Positions 1 through 6,474 of a stretch of DNA of 12,389 bases are shown here, piece by piece. The notes beneath the pieces are model-generated. The model made no database searches, had not been told where the DNA came from, and worked only from the letters and a program-made list of their open reading frames with translations. Within the stretch, counting starts at the first letter, position 1; every line of letters begins with the position of its first letter. Position numbers and translations under genes: made by a program. Source of the stretch: Bacteroidota bacterium (GTDB taxonomy: Bacteria; Spirochaetota; Spirochaetia; JABMQR01); contig JABMQR010000326.1 of assembly GCA_013202335.1 (NCBI GenBank), positions 1 to 12,389 on the forward strand, in the 5' to 3' direction.

Positions 1-47
1 ATTACATTCTACATAAAAAGTTAAATCATTCATCAGAAAACTTCAAA

Positions 48-86
48 AGGTAATTTCCTAAAAATCTTTGATTTTTGAAATTGCCT
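48..86 (-). terminator. Probable terminator hairpin after the permease gene
   Basis: A long imperfect inverted repeat begins 3 bases past the permease stop codon. The inner stem is AAAAATC/GATTTTT around a TTT loop (60-76). The outer stem pairs AGGTAATTTC (48-57) with GAAATTGCCT (77-86), one of those pairs being G-U, with a 2-base bulge between the stems. On the minus strand the stem is followed by TTTTGAAGTTTTC, which is U-rich but interrupted. The inner stem is AT-rich, so this may be a weak terminator or only a 3'-end stabilising hairpin. Confidence 0.55.
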
Positions 87-89
87 CAA

Positions 90-1607
90 TTAGTTCAGTT
101 TTAGCTCTTCACCAACTGCAAGTTTTGCCCATTCAGCTTCAGCTTTTTCCCAAGCCTCTTCACTGGCTTCAGTTTCCCAGTATTCAAGTCCTCTTTCAGC
201 TTTTGTAGCTCCAGGAAGCAGATTGTCTAATACTATTGCAATAATAGCGGTAACAGCCATTCCTGTTGTTAAGATTGTCTGTAAAATTGATCCAAGAACT
301 TCTGCAAATTTTCCGGCAGATGCCCAATCAATCGCGGTTACACCAAAATGTGCAGGGAAACTTAATCCTGCAAAAAATGCGATACCAACAATAAAAAGGT
401 TTCTTGAGTTGTTCAGATTAACAAATTGAAGGTTGGAGAGACCAACAGCAGCAATAAGTCCGAACATTGCAACAAACATTGCACCAACTACAGGCTGTGG
501 AAGTGTCGCAAGAGCTGCACCAAATTTACCGAACATGGGAAGAATTAACATTATTACAGCACCAACTCTAATAACTCTACGGCTTGCAACGTGTGTCAGA
601 CCAATTGATCCAATGTTTTCAGAGTAAGAAGTTGTACCATTACCTGTCTGGAAAATGCTTGCAATCAAACAACCAAGACCTTCAGCACCAAGACCTCTGG
701 AGATCATTCTCTCGGTCGGAACAGGAGCTTCTGCCATTCTTGCACATGAGTAGTAGTCACCAATTGATTCAACCATAGAACCAAGATAACCTGCTAACAT
801 ACCGAGTGAACCAGCTAAGGTAATTGCATTCAGTTCAGGGACTCCCCATTTGAAAGGCATTGCTGGTCGTAGAGAGAACCATTTTGCTGCTGCAATCAAG
901 TCCATCTGTCCTTTAAGGTTTGCAGGGTTTCCTTCAGCTATCCAGCCAAAAGCTGTTCCAAGAGCAGCTACGAGCCAACCGGTTAATATAGCAAGAAGAA
1001 CCGGAAAAAGAAGGAATACTTTAGATTTTCTGGAAAAAACCTGAGAGAAAAGAATCATTGAAACGAGAGTTACTAATGACACAACCCAGTTTCCAGCCAT
1101 CCAGGGAGCACCAATACCGAAAAGAGCCAAACCAATCATGGCAATTGTAGGTGCAATTGTTAAAGGACTGATCAATCTTTTTACATAACCCATGAGGCCT
1201 GTATAACCAAGAATGATCTCAAAAAGAGATGCAAACATAACCGCTGCACTAACCTGCTGAATCATTACTTCCCAGCCAAGACCCTGTGCGCCAACCATAC
1301 CAACTATAGCAAACATCGGTCCCAGGAAAGAAAATGTTCCACCCTGAATAATAGGAAGTTTATTTCCTAAAGGAGATTGCTGAATCAGTGTTGTGATACC
1401 GGAGCAGAAAAACATTGTTGATATAAGCAATGCCAATTGATCCTGCGGCATCCCCATAGCCCCACCAATAATAAAAGGAATCAGTACAGTAGCTCCGAAC
1501 ATTGTCAGATACTGCTGAACTCCAAGGAGAATTGAAAGCCCCATTTTTGGCTTGCTTCCAATAGGATAGATCACCCATCCACCTGTCTTTACTTCGTTTT
1601 CGCTCAT
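90..1607 (-). CDS. NCS2/NAT family uracil-xanthine permease (nucleobase transporter)
   Basis: A 505-residue inner-membrane transporter of the nucleobase-ascorbate (NAT/NCS2) family, expected to import a nucleobase with protons or Na+. It is strongly hydrophobic throughout, as expected for the 14-helix UraA/UapA fold, and ends in a hydrophilic tail (about 466-505). Seen: QQYLTMFGAT (31-40) near TM1, where the family usually has QH; TM8 ESIGDYYS with E280 and D284; AEGL with E309, where purine carriers usually have D; and the NAT signature ENIGSIGLT at 330-338. From family knowledge, Glu-Asn in the signature resembles UraA, while D284 and the overall wording resemble purine and eukaryotic SLC23 carriers, so the substrate cannot be fixed. 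The start is supported by GGGGGA five bases upstream. The neighbouring upstream gene is a beta-ureidopropionase-like enzyme, which favours a pyrimidine substrate. Confidence 0.9.
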   Translation of the reverse strand: MSENEVKTGGWVIYPIGSKPKMGLSILLGVQQYLTMFGATVLIPFIIGGAMGMPQDQLALLISTMFFCSGITTLIQQSPLGNKLPIIQGGTFSFLGPMFAIVGMVGAQGLGWEVMIQQVSAAVMFASLFEIILGYTGLMGYVKRLISPLTIAPTIAMIGLALFGIGAPWMAGNWVVSLVTLVSMILFSQVFSRKSKVFLLFPVLLAILTGWLVAALGTAFGWIAEGNPANLKGQMDLIAAAKWFSLRPAMPFKWGVPELNAITLAGSLGMLAGYLGSMVESIGDYYSCARMAEAPVPTERMISRGLGAEGLGCLIASIFQTGNGTTSYSENIGSIGLTHVASRRVIRVGAVIMLILPMFGKFGAALATLPQPVVGAMFVAMFGLIAAVGLSNLQFVNLNNSRNLFIVGIAFFAGLSFPAHFGVTAIDWASAGKFAEVLGSILQTILTTGMAVTAIIAIVLDNLLPGATKAERGLEYWETEASEEAWEKAEAEWAKLAVGEELKLN

Positions 1608-2007
1608 AGTTCCCCCATTTGATAGAATTTAGCTTGTCATGAATTCAAATAATTCCTAATTCAAGCTATTAATTAATGGACATTTCATATATTTCAGAAT
1701 ACCAACGGAATCTGGAATATAGAAAGTTTCTACCGAAAGTTTTAAATTATTAGACCTCCGGAAATTAACGGTTCTGAGTACCTCCACACACAAAGCCAAC
1801 AATCGGGTTTCTTAAAAAACATACATGCTACACTTATTTACTGAGCAAAGCATAGCAATAAATAAGTTAAAAAATATATGTACTCTAAAAACACCCATCC
1901 ATATATATGTTACTTTTTTAAATTACTTTAAGTTAAAATCTCAAATTGTTGCATATTTATACTGTTATCGCAACAAACAAGGCATAATCATACACTATTA
2001 CAGACGT
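1608..2007. other. AT-rich intergenic region upstream of the permease, no gene
   Basis: No coding region is supported in this 400-bp stretch. It holds a perfect 13-bp palindrome TAGAAAGTTTCTA at 1720-1732, about 115 bp before the permease start; a 7-bp inverted repeat TAGCTTG/CAAGCTA at 1630-1668 close to the permease ribosome-binding site; and a hairpin at 1946-1976. The first two are possible operators or leader structures for the permease, but nothing shows this directly. No riboswitch could be recognised on the minus strand. Confidence 0.5.
1946..1976 (-). terminator. Candidate 3'-end hairpin after the amidohydrolase gene
   Basis: Perfect 7-bp inverted repeat TTGTTGC/GCAACAA separated by 17 bases, about 30 bases past the amidohydrolase stop. 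The loop is large and only a short broken U-rich stretch follows, so it could equally be a chance repeat. Confidence 0.25.
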
Positions 2008-2877
2008 CTAGGGAAGATGTTGACAGATTTCTGTATACATTTCCGGTCTTCTATCACGAAAGAACTGCCATCCATCCCGTACTTCTCTTATTTGCTCCAG
2101 ATCCAATTCTGCAACAACCAGCTCGGTTTTATCACGTGACCCTTTCACTAACAATTTCCCTCTGGGATCAACAAAGTAACTTGATCCGTAAAATTCACCA
2201 AATTCCCAGGGTTTCTCTAAACCGACCCTATTATTTGCACCAATAAATACTCCATTTGCTACTGCTTGTGCGGGTTGTTCCAATTCCCATAAATATTCAG
2301 ATTTCCCGGCGACGGTTGCTGATGGATTAAATAGGATTTCAGCACCTTTTAATGCAAGGATTCTGGCACACTCAGGAAAATGTCTGTCATAGCAGATATA
2401 GATTCCAATTTTTGCATAGGCTGTTTCAAATATCGGAAATCCCAGATTACCCGGTTTGAAATAGAATTTCTCCCAAAACCCCGGCCATGTATGTGGAATT
2501 TGGATTTTTCTCATTTTACCAAGATAGGAACCATCCGCATCAATAACTGCTGCTGTATTGTAATAGACTCCTTCCTGTGCTTTTTCATATACAGGAAGAA
2601 TTAAAACCATCTTATATTTTTTTGCATATTCAGCCAGGCGGTTTGTTGTTGGACCGGGAACGGGTTCAGCTGTTTCATACCATTTTACATCCTGTTCAGC
2701 ACAGAAATAAGGACCAAAGAATATTTCCTGAAGGCAAAGTATCTGAACCCCTTTCTCACCCGCTTCTTCAATCAGGGGAATATGAGTTTGTATCATCGCT
2801 TCTTTAATTTCAGCTAATGTCCCATCATGCTTTGGATTTTTTGCCTGGATGTGTGCACACTTGACTACTCTGGACAT
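2008..2877 (-). CDS. Carbon-nitrogen hydrolase of the nitrilase superfamily, beta-ureidopropionase-like
   Basis: A 289-residue cytosolic C-N hydrolase covering the complete nitrilase-superfamily fold. The catalytic triad is visible: E51 in LQEIFFGPYF, K124 in MRKIQIPH, and C162 in YICYDRHFPE; E136 in EKFYF matches the second conserved glutamate. Several stretches read like animal beta-ureidopropionase (UPB1): GNLGFPIF, GAEILFNPSATV, SEYLWELE, FGEFYGSSY and SRDKTELVVAELDL. That enzyme turns N-carbamoyl-beta-alanine into beta-alanine, CO2 and ammonia, the last step of reductive pyrimidine breakdown. N-carbamoylputrescine amidase is the main alternative, and substrate cannot be proved from sequence. 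AGGAG lies seven bases before the ATG. The gene lies upstream of a nucleobase permease on the same strand, 400 bp away. No dihydropyrimidine dehydrogenase or dihydropyrimidinase gene is in the window. Confidence 0.85.
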   Translation of the reverse strand: MSRVVKCAHIQAKNPKHDGTLAEIKEAMIQTHIPLIEEAGEKGVQILCLQEIFFGPYFCAEQDVKWYETAEPVPGPTTNRLAEYAKKYKMVLILPVYEKAQEGVYYNTAAVIDADGSYLGKMRKIQIPHTWPGFWEKFYFKPGNLGFPIFETAYAKIGIYICYDRHFPECARILALKGAEILFNPSATVAGKSEYLWELEQPAQAVANGVFIGANNRVGLEKPWEFGEFYGSSYFVDPRGKLLVKGSRDKTELVVAELDLEQIREVRDGWQFFRDRRPEMYTEICQHLP

Positions 2878-2990
2878 AACTATCTCCTTATTTTTCTCTG
2901 AGTTTGTACTATTAATTGTTTGATTATCGTTTTGGTAATCAGAAATAAATACTTATTCAATAATTTAATCCTGGATACTGGTATTGGTAA

Positions 2991-3019
2991 TGCAGAATTC
3001 TCATAAACACAATTCTGCA
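2991..3019. repeat. Perfect 9-bp inverted repeat, possible operator or leader hairpin
   Basis: TGCAGAATT and AATTCTGCA flank an 11-base loop, about 115 bp upstream of the amidohydrolase start. No T-run follows directly on either strand, so a terminator is unlikely. A transcription-factor site or 5'-leader hairpin is possible but unproven. Confidence 0.4.
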
Positions 3020-3096
3020 CGACAGTTAATCAATTTTTTCTTCCATAGCAATTCTAAGGGCAGATGTAACCTGCTGTCAAGAAAGAAATTTGAAAC

Positions 3097-3248
3097 TAGT
3101 GAGACGAAGAATGGGGGATAAAGCCCAAACAACTTCAACCACTACAAGAGAATCCTTAATCAGATAAGTTCTGATATCATTAATACTGGTGTATATGCAT
3201 ATTCCATAAATATTTATCTCGGGAAAAACCCCAATCTTCATTTCACTA
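3097..3248. mobile_element. Element A: 152-bp MITE-like element with terminal inverted repeats
   Basis: The left end reads TAGTGAGACGAAGAATGGGG (3097-3116). The right end, read on the other strand, is TAGTGAAATGAAGATTGGGG (3229-3248). The ends match at 17 of 20 positions and both begin with TA, the target dinucleotide typical of Tc1/mariner/IS630-type elements. There is no ORF inside. The same ends at the same spacing occur at 10462-10613. The left end carries AGAATGGGG and the right end AGATTGGGG in both copies, which suggests a fixed left/right polarity. Interiors are largely dissimilar apart from a weak resemblance in the right half, so the copies are old or the interior is unconstrained. 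The MITE reading is inferred; the repeat itself is seen. Confidence 0.7.
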
Positions 3249-3410
3249 TATTTTAGCCCCCCCCTCTTTTCATTCAGAAAAATAGGGAGTATTGTGAAGT
3301 AATTGTGAAAACCTAATTTTTTTGCAGGTTTATGGATCCCATGGTTAACATGGATTTGAAGTATTCAATTTGGTTATATTTGGAATATCTACAAGTTTAG
3401 CAGCATTTCT

Positions 3411-3416
3411 GAGGAG
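3411..3416 (+). promoter_or_regulatory. Ribosome-binding site of the macrodomain gene, pointing to an ATC start
   Basis: GAGGAG is the only good Shine-Dalgarno sequence before the macrodomain gene. Six bases after it lies ATC (3423), in frame with the domain. The nearest ATG (3427) is out of frame and meets a stop after one codon. The in-frame ATG at 3477 is 60 bases from this site and has no ribosome-binding site of its own. Confidence 0.5.
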
Positions 3417-3422
3417 CTGATC

Positions 3423-4004
3423 ATCAATGAATTAATTAAAAATCATCTCTACACAGTTACTGGAGATTTAACGGCAATGTCTCTTGATGCATTGGTAAAT
3501 GCAGCTAACTCTTCACTACTTGGCGGCATGGGTGTTGATGGGGCAATCCATCAGGCCGGCGGACCACAAATTCTTAAAGAATGTCGTAAGATCAGAGAAA
3601 CAAAATATCCTTCAGGACTTCCTGCAGGCGAAGCAGTTGAAACAACTGCAGGCAATATGGATGCTAAATATGTAATTCATACAGTCGGACCAATCTGGGA
3701 TAATGGTTATGAAAACGTAGAGGGCGATCTTAAAGAAACCCTCTACATGGCATATAAGAACTCATTGCAATTGGGAAAAAGTCTTGGGTGTAAAAGTATT
3801 GGATTTCCATCTATTTCAACAGGTGCATATGGATTCCCAAAAGAACTCGCCGCTGAAACAGCCTGTAGAGCTATATTGGATTTCATAGCAGAACAGAATT
3901 CGGGAAGCAGCCCGATAAAAATCTATCTGGTTTTCTTTCATACCGAAGATGAGCTGATTTTTCAACGGGAATTTGCTTATATCAAGACGTTAGGGGAGAA
4001 TTGA
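3423..4004 (+). CDS. Macrodomain protein (MacroD/YmdB type), probable ADP-ribose-ester hydrolase
   Basis: A stand-alone macrodomain, which binds ADP-ribose and, in the MacroD/YmdB class, removes O-acetyl or mono-ADP-ribose esters. Counting from codon 3423 (193 residues): YTVTGDLTAM at 10-19 with D15, the usual adenine-contacting aspartate; NAANSSLLGGMGVDGAIH at 26-43, with the catalytic-type N29 and D39 and one glycine of the GGGG loop replaced by M; YVIHTVGPIW at 83-92; and the phosphate-loop STGAYGFPK at 132-140. The only ATG in frame (3477) would start at residue 19 and lose the first strand and D15. No ATG, GTG or TTG exists in frame back to the TGA at 3357. The start given is therefore the ATC placed six bases after GAGGAG; it could be a rare start, a mutated ATG or a sequencing error. 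The rqcH-like gene begins one base after the stop, so the two are co-transcribed. Confidence 0.85.
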   Translation: MNELIKNHLYTVTGDLTAMSLDALVNAANSSLLGGMGVDGAIHQAGGPQILKECRKIRETKYPSGLPAGEAVETTAGNMDAKYVIHTVGPIWDNGYENVEGDLKETLYMAYKNSLQLGKSLGCKSIGFPSISTGAYGFPKELAAETACRAILDFIAEQNSGSSPIKIYLVFFHTEDELIFQREFAYIKTLGEN

Positions 4005-4005
4005 A

Positions 4006-5472
4006 ATGTCACTTAATTGGAAAGAGATAGATCTCATTCTTGAAGAACTTGACCTTCCCGGTGCCTATATTCAAAAAATTGTGCAGCCGGATTTCCAAAC
4101 TCTGGTTTTTAACATATTCCACCCCTCCTCAGGACGGTTTCCACTTCTCATTTCGCTGGAACCATCAGGCAGCAGGCTGCACAGTGCTGTAATGGGAAAA
4201 ATTGAGAAAAAGCAGATAAAACTGCAGAGATTTGCACAGTTTCTCAGGTCCAGAATCCAGGGAGGCCGGGTACTTGAATGCAGTCAGTTAGGCAGTGAGC
4301 GAATTATCGTTATGAAAATTCGAAGGGCGGAGGAGATAACCTTCCTCTATACCCGACTATGGGGTGGTGCCGGAAATGTTATCGCGACAAATATAAATGG
4401 GATAATTCTTGATGCTCTCTTCAGGCGGCCGTCAAAAAAAGAGGTTTCCGGACAGGAATTCATCCCGTTCAATCCTTCACCCCAGCAAGCTGCTTATGAT
4501 AGCAAGAAAAAAACTTATGAAATTAGACAACGTGCTGAAAATATTAGTTTTAACCGACAGATTGAGGAAGCTTATTCCAGCAGAGACAGAAATGTTGATT
4601 TAGATAAATTATTACAGACTGCAGAAAAGGTTTTTCAGAATCAAATGCAGAAACTAAATCTTTCTCTCTCTAACCTTCGTGAACGCCTAAAGAATTCAGA
4701 GCAGTTTGAGCAATATAAAAGAACAGCCGATCTTCTGGCGACAAATGCCCATACGATAAAACAGGGCAGAGAATGGGTTGATGTTATCGATTATGCCACG
4801 AATGAAACTCTGAAAATTTCCATCAAACCGGAACTAACTCCCGGAGAAAATATTGAATCATATTACAAACAGTATCGAAAAAACCGTGGGGCGACAGAAA
4901 ATCTGAAAGAAGAGATACAAAATACACAGCTGCAACTTGCAAAGCTTGAACAAAAGCGGGATCTGCTGATGCAGACAGATAATTCCGATGTGGAACAAAA
5001 CATCTCGCGGTTAAAGCACTTTATTGATGCCTCTTCCCAGCTCGCATCGCCCAATCAGGATGTCAAAGACAAGACTCCTGGATTGCAGTTTCAATCAGGT
5101 CCATTCACTATATTTGTAGGACGCACAGCCAAAGAAAATGATCAGCTGCTCAGGAAATATACCCGGGGAAATGATTATTGGCTTCATACAAGGGATTATC
5201 CAGGTGGATATGTCTTCATTAAAACACAGAGGGGTAAAACGATACCTCTGGAAATACTTCTTGATGCAGGGAATTTAGCTTTATACTATTCCAAGGGAAG
5301 AAATGGCGGGAAGGGAGAACTCTTCTATACGCAGGTAAAATATCTCAGAAGAGCGAAGCACGGTCAACTGGGACTGGTGATACCAACTCAGGAAAAAAAT
5401 CTATCTATAATCCTGGATCAAAAGCGGTTGGACAGACTTTTCACCCATAGTGATAGTGGGAACGAGCAGTAG
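4006..5472 (+). CDS. rqcH: NFACT family RqcH/Rqc2-like ribosome quality-control protein
   Basis: A 488-residue cytosolic NFACT protein. In bacteria RqcH binds stalled 50S subunits carrying peptidyl-tRNA and adds C-terminal alanine tails. Seen: NFACT-N domain (about 1-155) with YIQKIVQPDFQTLVF and LLISLEPSGSRLH; long coiled coil (about 195-335); C-terminal NFACT-R domain (about 363-480) with VGRTAKENDQLLRKYT, GNDYWLHTRDYPGGYVFIK, YYSKGR and KYLRRAKHGQLGLVI. In the NFACT-N site often written D-R this protein has E98-R99. The helix-hairpin-helix segment usual between NFACT-N and the coiled coil is not recognisable: NFACT-N runs almost directly into FNRQIEEAY (182-190), and the protein is shorter than typical 560-580-residue RqcH. 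AGGGGAG precedes the ATG. The last seven residues and the stop lie inside element C, so the native C-terminus may have been replaced. Older annotations call this family fibronectin-binding protein. Confidence 0.88.
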   Translation: MSLNWKEIDLILEELDLPGAYIQKIVQPDFQTLVFNIFHPSSGRFPLLISLEPSGSRLHSAVMGKIEKKQIKLQRFAQFLRSRIQGGRVLECSQLGSERIIVMKIRRAEEITFLYTRLWGGAGNVIATNINGIILDALFRRPSKKEVSGQEFIPFNPSPQQAAYDSKKKTYEIRQRAENISFNRQIEEAYSSRDRNVDLDKLLQTAEKVFQNQMQKLNLSLSNLRERLKNSEQFEQYKRTADLLATNAHTIKQGREWVDVIDYATNETLKISIKPELTPGENIESYYKQYRKNRGATENLKEEIQNTQLQLAKLEQKRDLLMQTDNSDVEQNISRLKHFIDASSQLASPNQDVKDKTPGLQFQSGPFTIFVGRTAKENDQLLRKYTRGNDYWLHTRDYPGGYVFIKTQRGKTIPLEILLDAGNLALYYSKGRNGGKGELFYTQVKYLRRAKHGQLGLVIPTQEKNLSIILDQKRLDRLFTHSDSGNEQ

Positions 5473-5567
5473 ATGAGGTCATTACAAATAGGTTGATATT
5501 TCTAAATCAAGTTTAGAAAAATCCTCTGGTAATACTAATCAATTCTTCCCCATTCTCCGAATCACTA
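5448..5567. mobile_element. Element C: shorter, degraded copy of the MITE-like element
   Basis: The right end, read on the minus strand, is TAGTGATTCGGAGAATGGGG, matching the left end of element B at 18 of 20 positions. The proposed left end at 5448 reads TAGTGATAGTGGGAACGA, which aligns only if about six bases are missing. The element folds back: TAGTGAT/ATCACTA at the ends, TGGGAA/TTCCCCA next, GTCATTAC with GTAATAC, and a perfect 8-bp central hairpin at 5499-5519 near the midpoint. There is no internal gene. The right end is well supported; the left boundary is less certain. Removing the element with one TA lets the rqcH frame run on to a TAG at 5609-5611, two bases before the next gene's ATG. 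Confidence 0.5.
5499..5519. repeat. Central hairpin of element C
   Basis: TTTCTAAA and TTTAGAAA form a perfect 8-bp stem around TCAAG, 27 bases after the rqcH stop. It lacks GC pairs and a following T-run on the plus strand, so it is better read as the core of the palindromic element than as a terminator. Confidence 0.45.
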
Positions 5568-5613
5568 CAGAGAAACACTTGTCCATGCCAGAAAGAATCA
5601 GTAATGTATAGTT

Positions 5614-6474
5614 ATGATAATTCAGAAACCCATTGGTGATGCAGTGTTTTATCCCTCAGACCCTAAAATCCTGCAATCTCATGTTGCAGAGTCAATGAAC
5701 ACCTCCCAGCCGGGTGATCATACCCCCCACACAATCACCACTCTGCCGCTGGCCGTTATATCCCCACATGCAGCATATACAGAAGTATCGACGATAATGG
5801 GTGAACTGTATGCTGAACTGCAGCACATCAATCCAAAACATATTGTGATAATAGCACCCCTTCATGGTGATATTTTACATGAAGACGCCGGCTATACTAT
5901 GTTTTACCCTGAGGCCGAAGCTTTCAGCGTGCCGGGTTTTACTATCCCCATTGATCAGATCACCTTAAAGGAAATTGACCGGATTTCAGGGTCAACAGCA
6001 ATGAGGAACTCATATTTTGAGGAAGAACCAGCCATTGAACTGCAATTGCCTTATATCCATCACCTTTTTGGAGAACACCCGGTTATTCCACTCCTGGTTG
6101 GAAATCCCTCATCACGGACATCACAGGAGCTGGCAAAAATACTTGGTTCCTTTAAACCCGAAGAGACTCTTTTTATCGTTTCAACAAATCTTACCGGCGA
6201 TTTACCCTCTGACAGAGCAAAAACACATGCCGATACTGCAGTTAAAATCCTTACAGGCGAAGACAACGTTCCACTTCTTGAAGCCTTGAGAAAAAAGCGA
6301 ATAAGTATGTGCGGAACACATATTCTGGAATCTGTAAGAAAAACGGGTTATTTTACTGAAAACTGGACTATTATAGGGTATCATAATGCAGATTTGGAAT
6401 CAGCAAACCGATCAACCTATAGTCTGTCAGCATTATTATCACCAAAAACTACTGAAGGAAATACAAACAAATGA
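5614..6474 (+). CDS. amrB: MEMO family protein (AmmeMemoRadiSam system protein B-like)
   Basis: A 286-residue protein of the MEMO family, related in fold to class III extradiol dioxygenases. Family marks seen: DAVFYPSD (9-16), ISPHAAY (49-55), IAPLHGD (80-86), AIELQLPYI (140-148), VIPLLVG (157-163) and MCGTHILES (232-240). Of the metal-site residues known for human MEMO1 (H49, H81, H192, C244), the likely equivalents H52, H84 and C233 are kept. The third histidine, usually in SxDxxH, is missing in VSTNLTGD (189-196), and the usual EHSLEVQ reads EEPAIELQ. The protein is therefore divergent and may bind metal differently or not at all. The other two usual partners, AMMECR1 and a radical SAM protein, are absent here. 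No clear Shine-Dalgarno precedes the ATG. The stop overlaps the next start (ATGA), so the two are translationally coupled. Confidence 0.8.
   Translation: MIIQKPIGDAVFYPSDPKILQSHVAESMNTSQPGDHTPHTITTLPLAVISPHAAYTEVSTIMGELYAELQHINPKHIVIIAPLHGDILHEDAGYTMFYPEAEAFSVPGFTIPIDQITLKEIDRISGSTAMRNSYFEEEPAIELQLPYIHHLFGEHPVIPLLVGNPSSRTSQELAKILGSFKPEETLFIVSTNLTGDLPSDRAKTHADTAVKILTGEDNVPLLEALRKKRISMCGTHILESVRKTGYFTENWTIIGYHNADLESANRSTYSLSALLSPKTTEGNTNK

Larger units (their letters stand above)
2878..3422. other. Long divergent intergenic region with repeats, no supported gene
   Basis: This 545-bp gap separates the minus-strand amidohydrolase from the plus-strand macrodomain gene, so it should hold both promoters; no convincing -35/-10 pair was found. 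It contains an inverted repeat TGATTA/TAATCA (2921-2941), a 9-bp perfect hairpin (2991-3019), the 152-bp element A (3097-3248), a run of eight C (3257-3264), two direct copies of ATTGTGAA spaced one helical turn apart (3291-3298 and 3302-3309), and a GAGGAG ribosome-binding site at 3411-3416. Confidence 0.6.

Noticed and set aside
1717..1765. Purine-riboswitch-like core AGTTTCTACC on the plus strand near the nucleobase permease
   Set aside because: It is on the strand opposite to the permease, part of it is explained by the palindrome at 1720-1732, and the three-stem layout with the ATAAT and GACTA joints is not present.
1825..2139. 104-codon plus-strand open frame
   Set aside because: It overlaps the end of the amidohydrolase antisense, has no ribosome-binding site, and its composition is that of AT-rich non-coding DNA.
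3097..3248. CRISPR or tandem-repeat array in the intergenic region
   Set aside because: Only two inverted end repeats are present, with no regularly spaced direct repeats.
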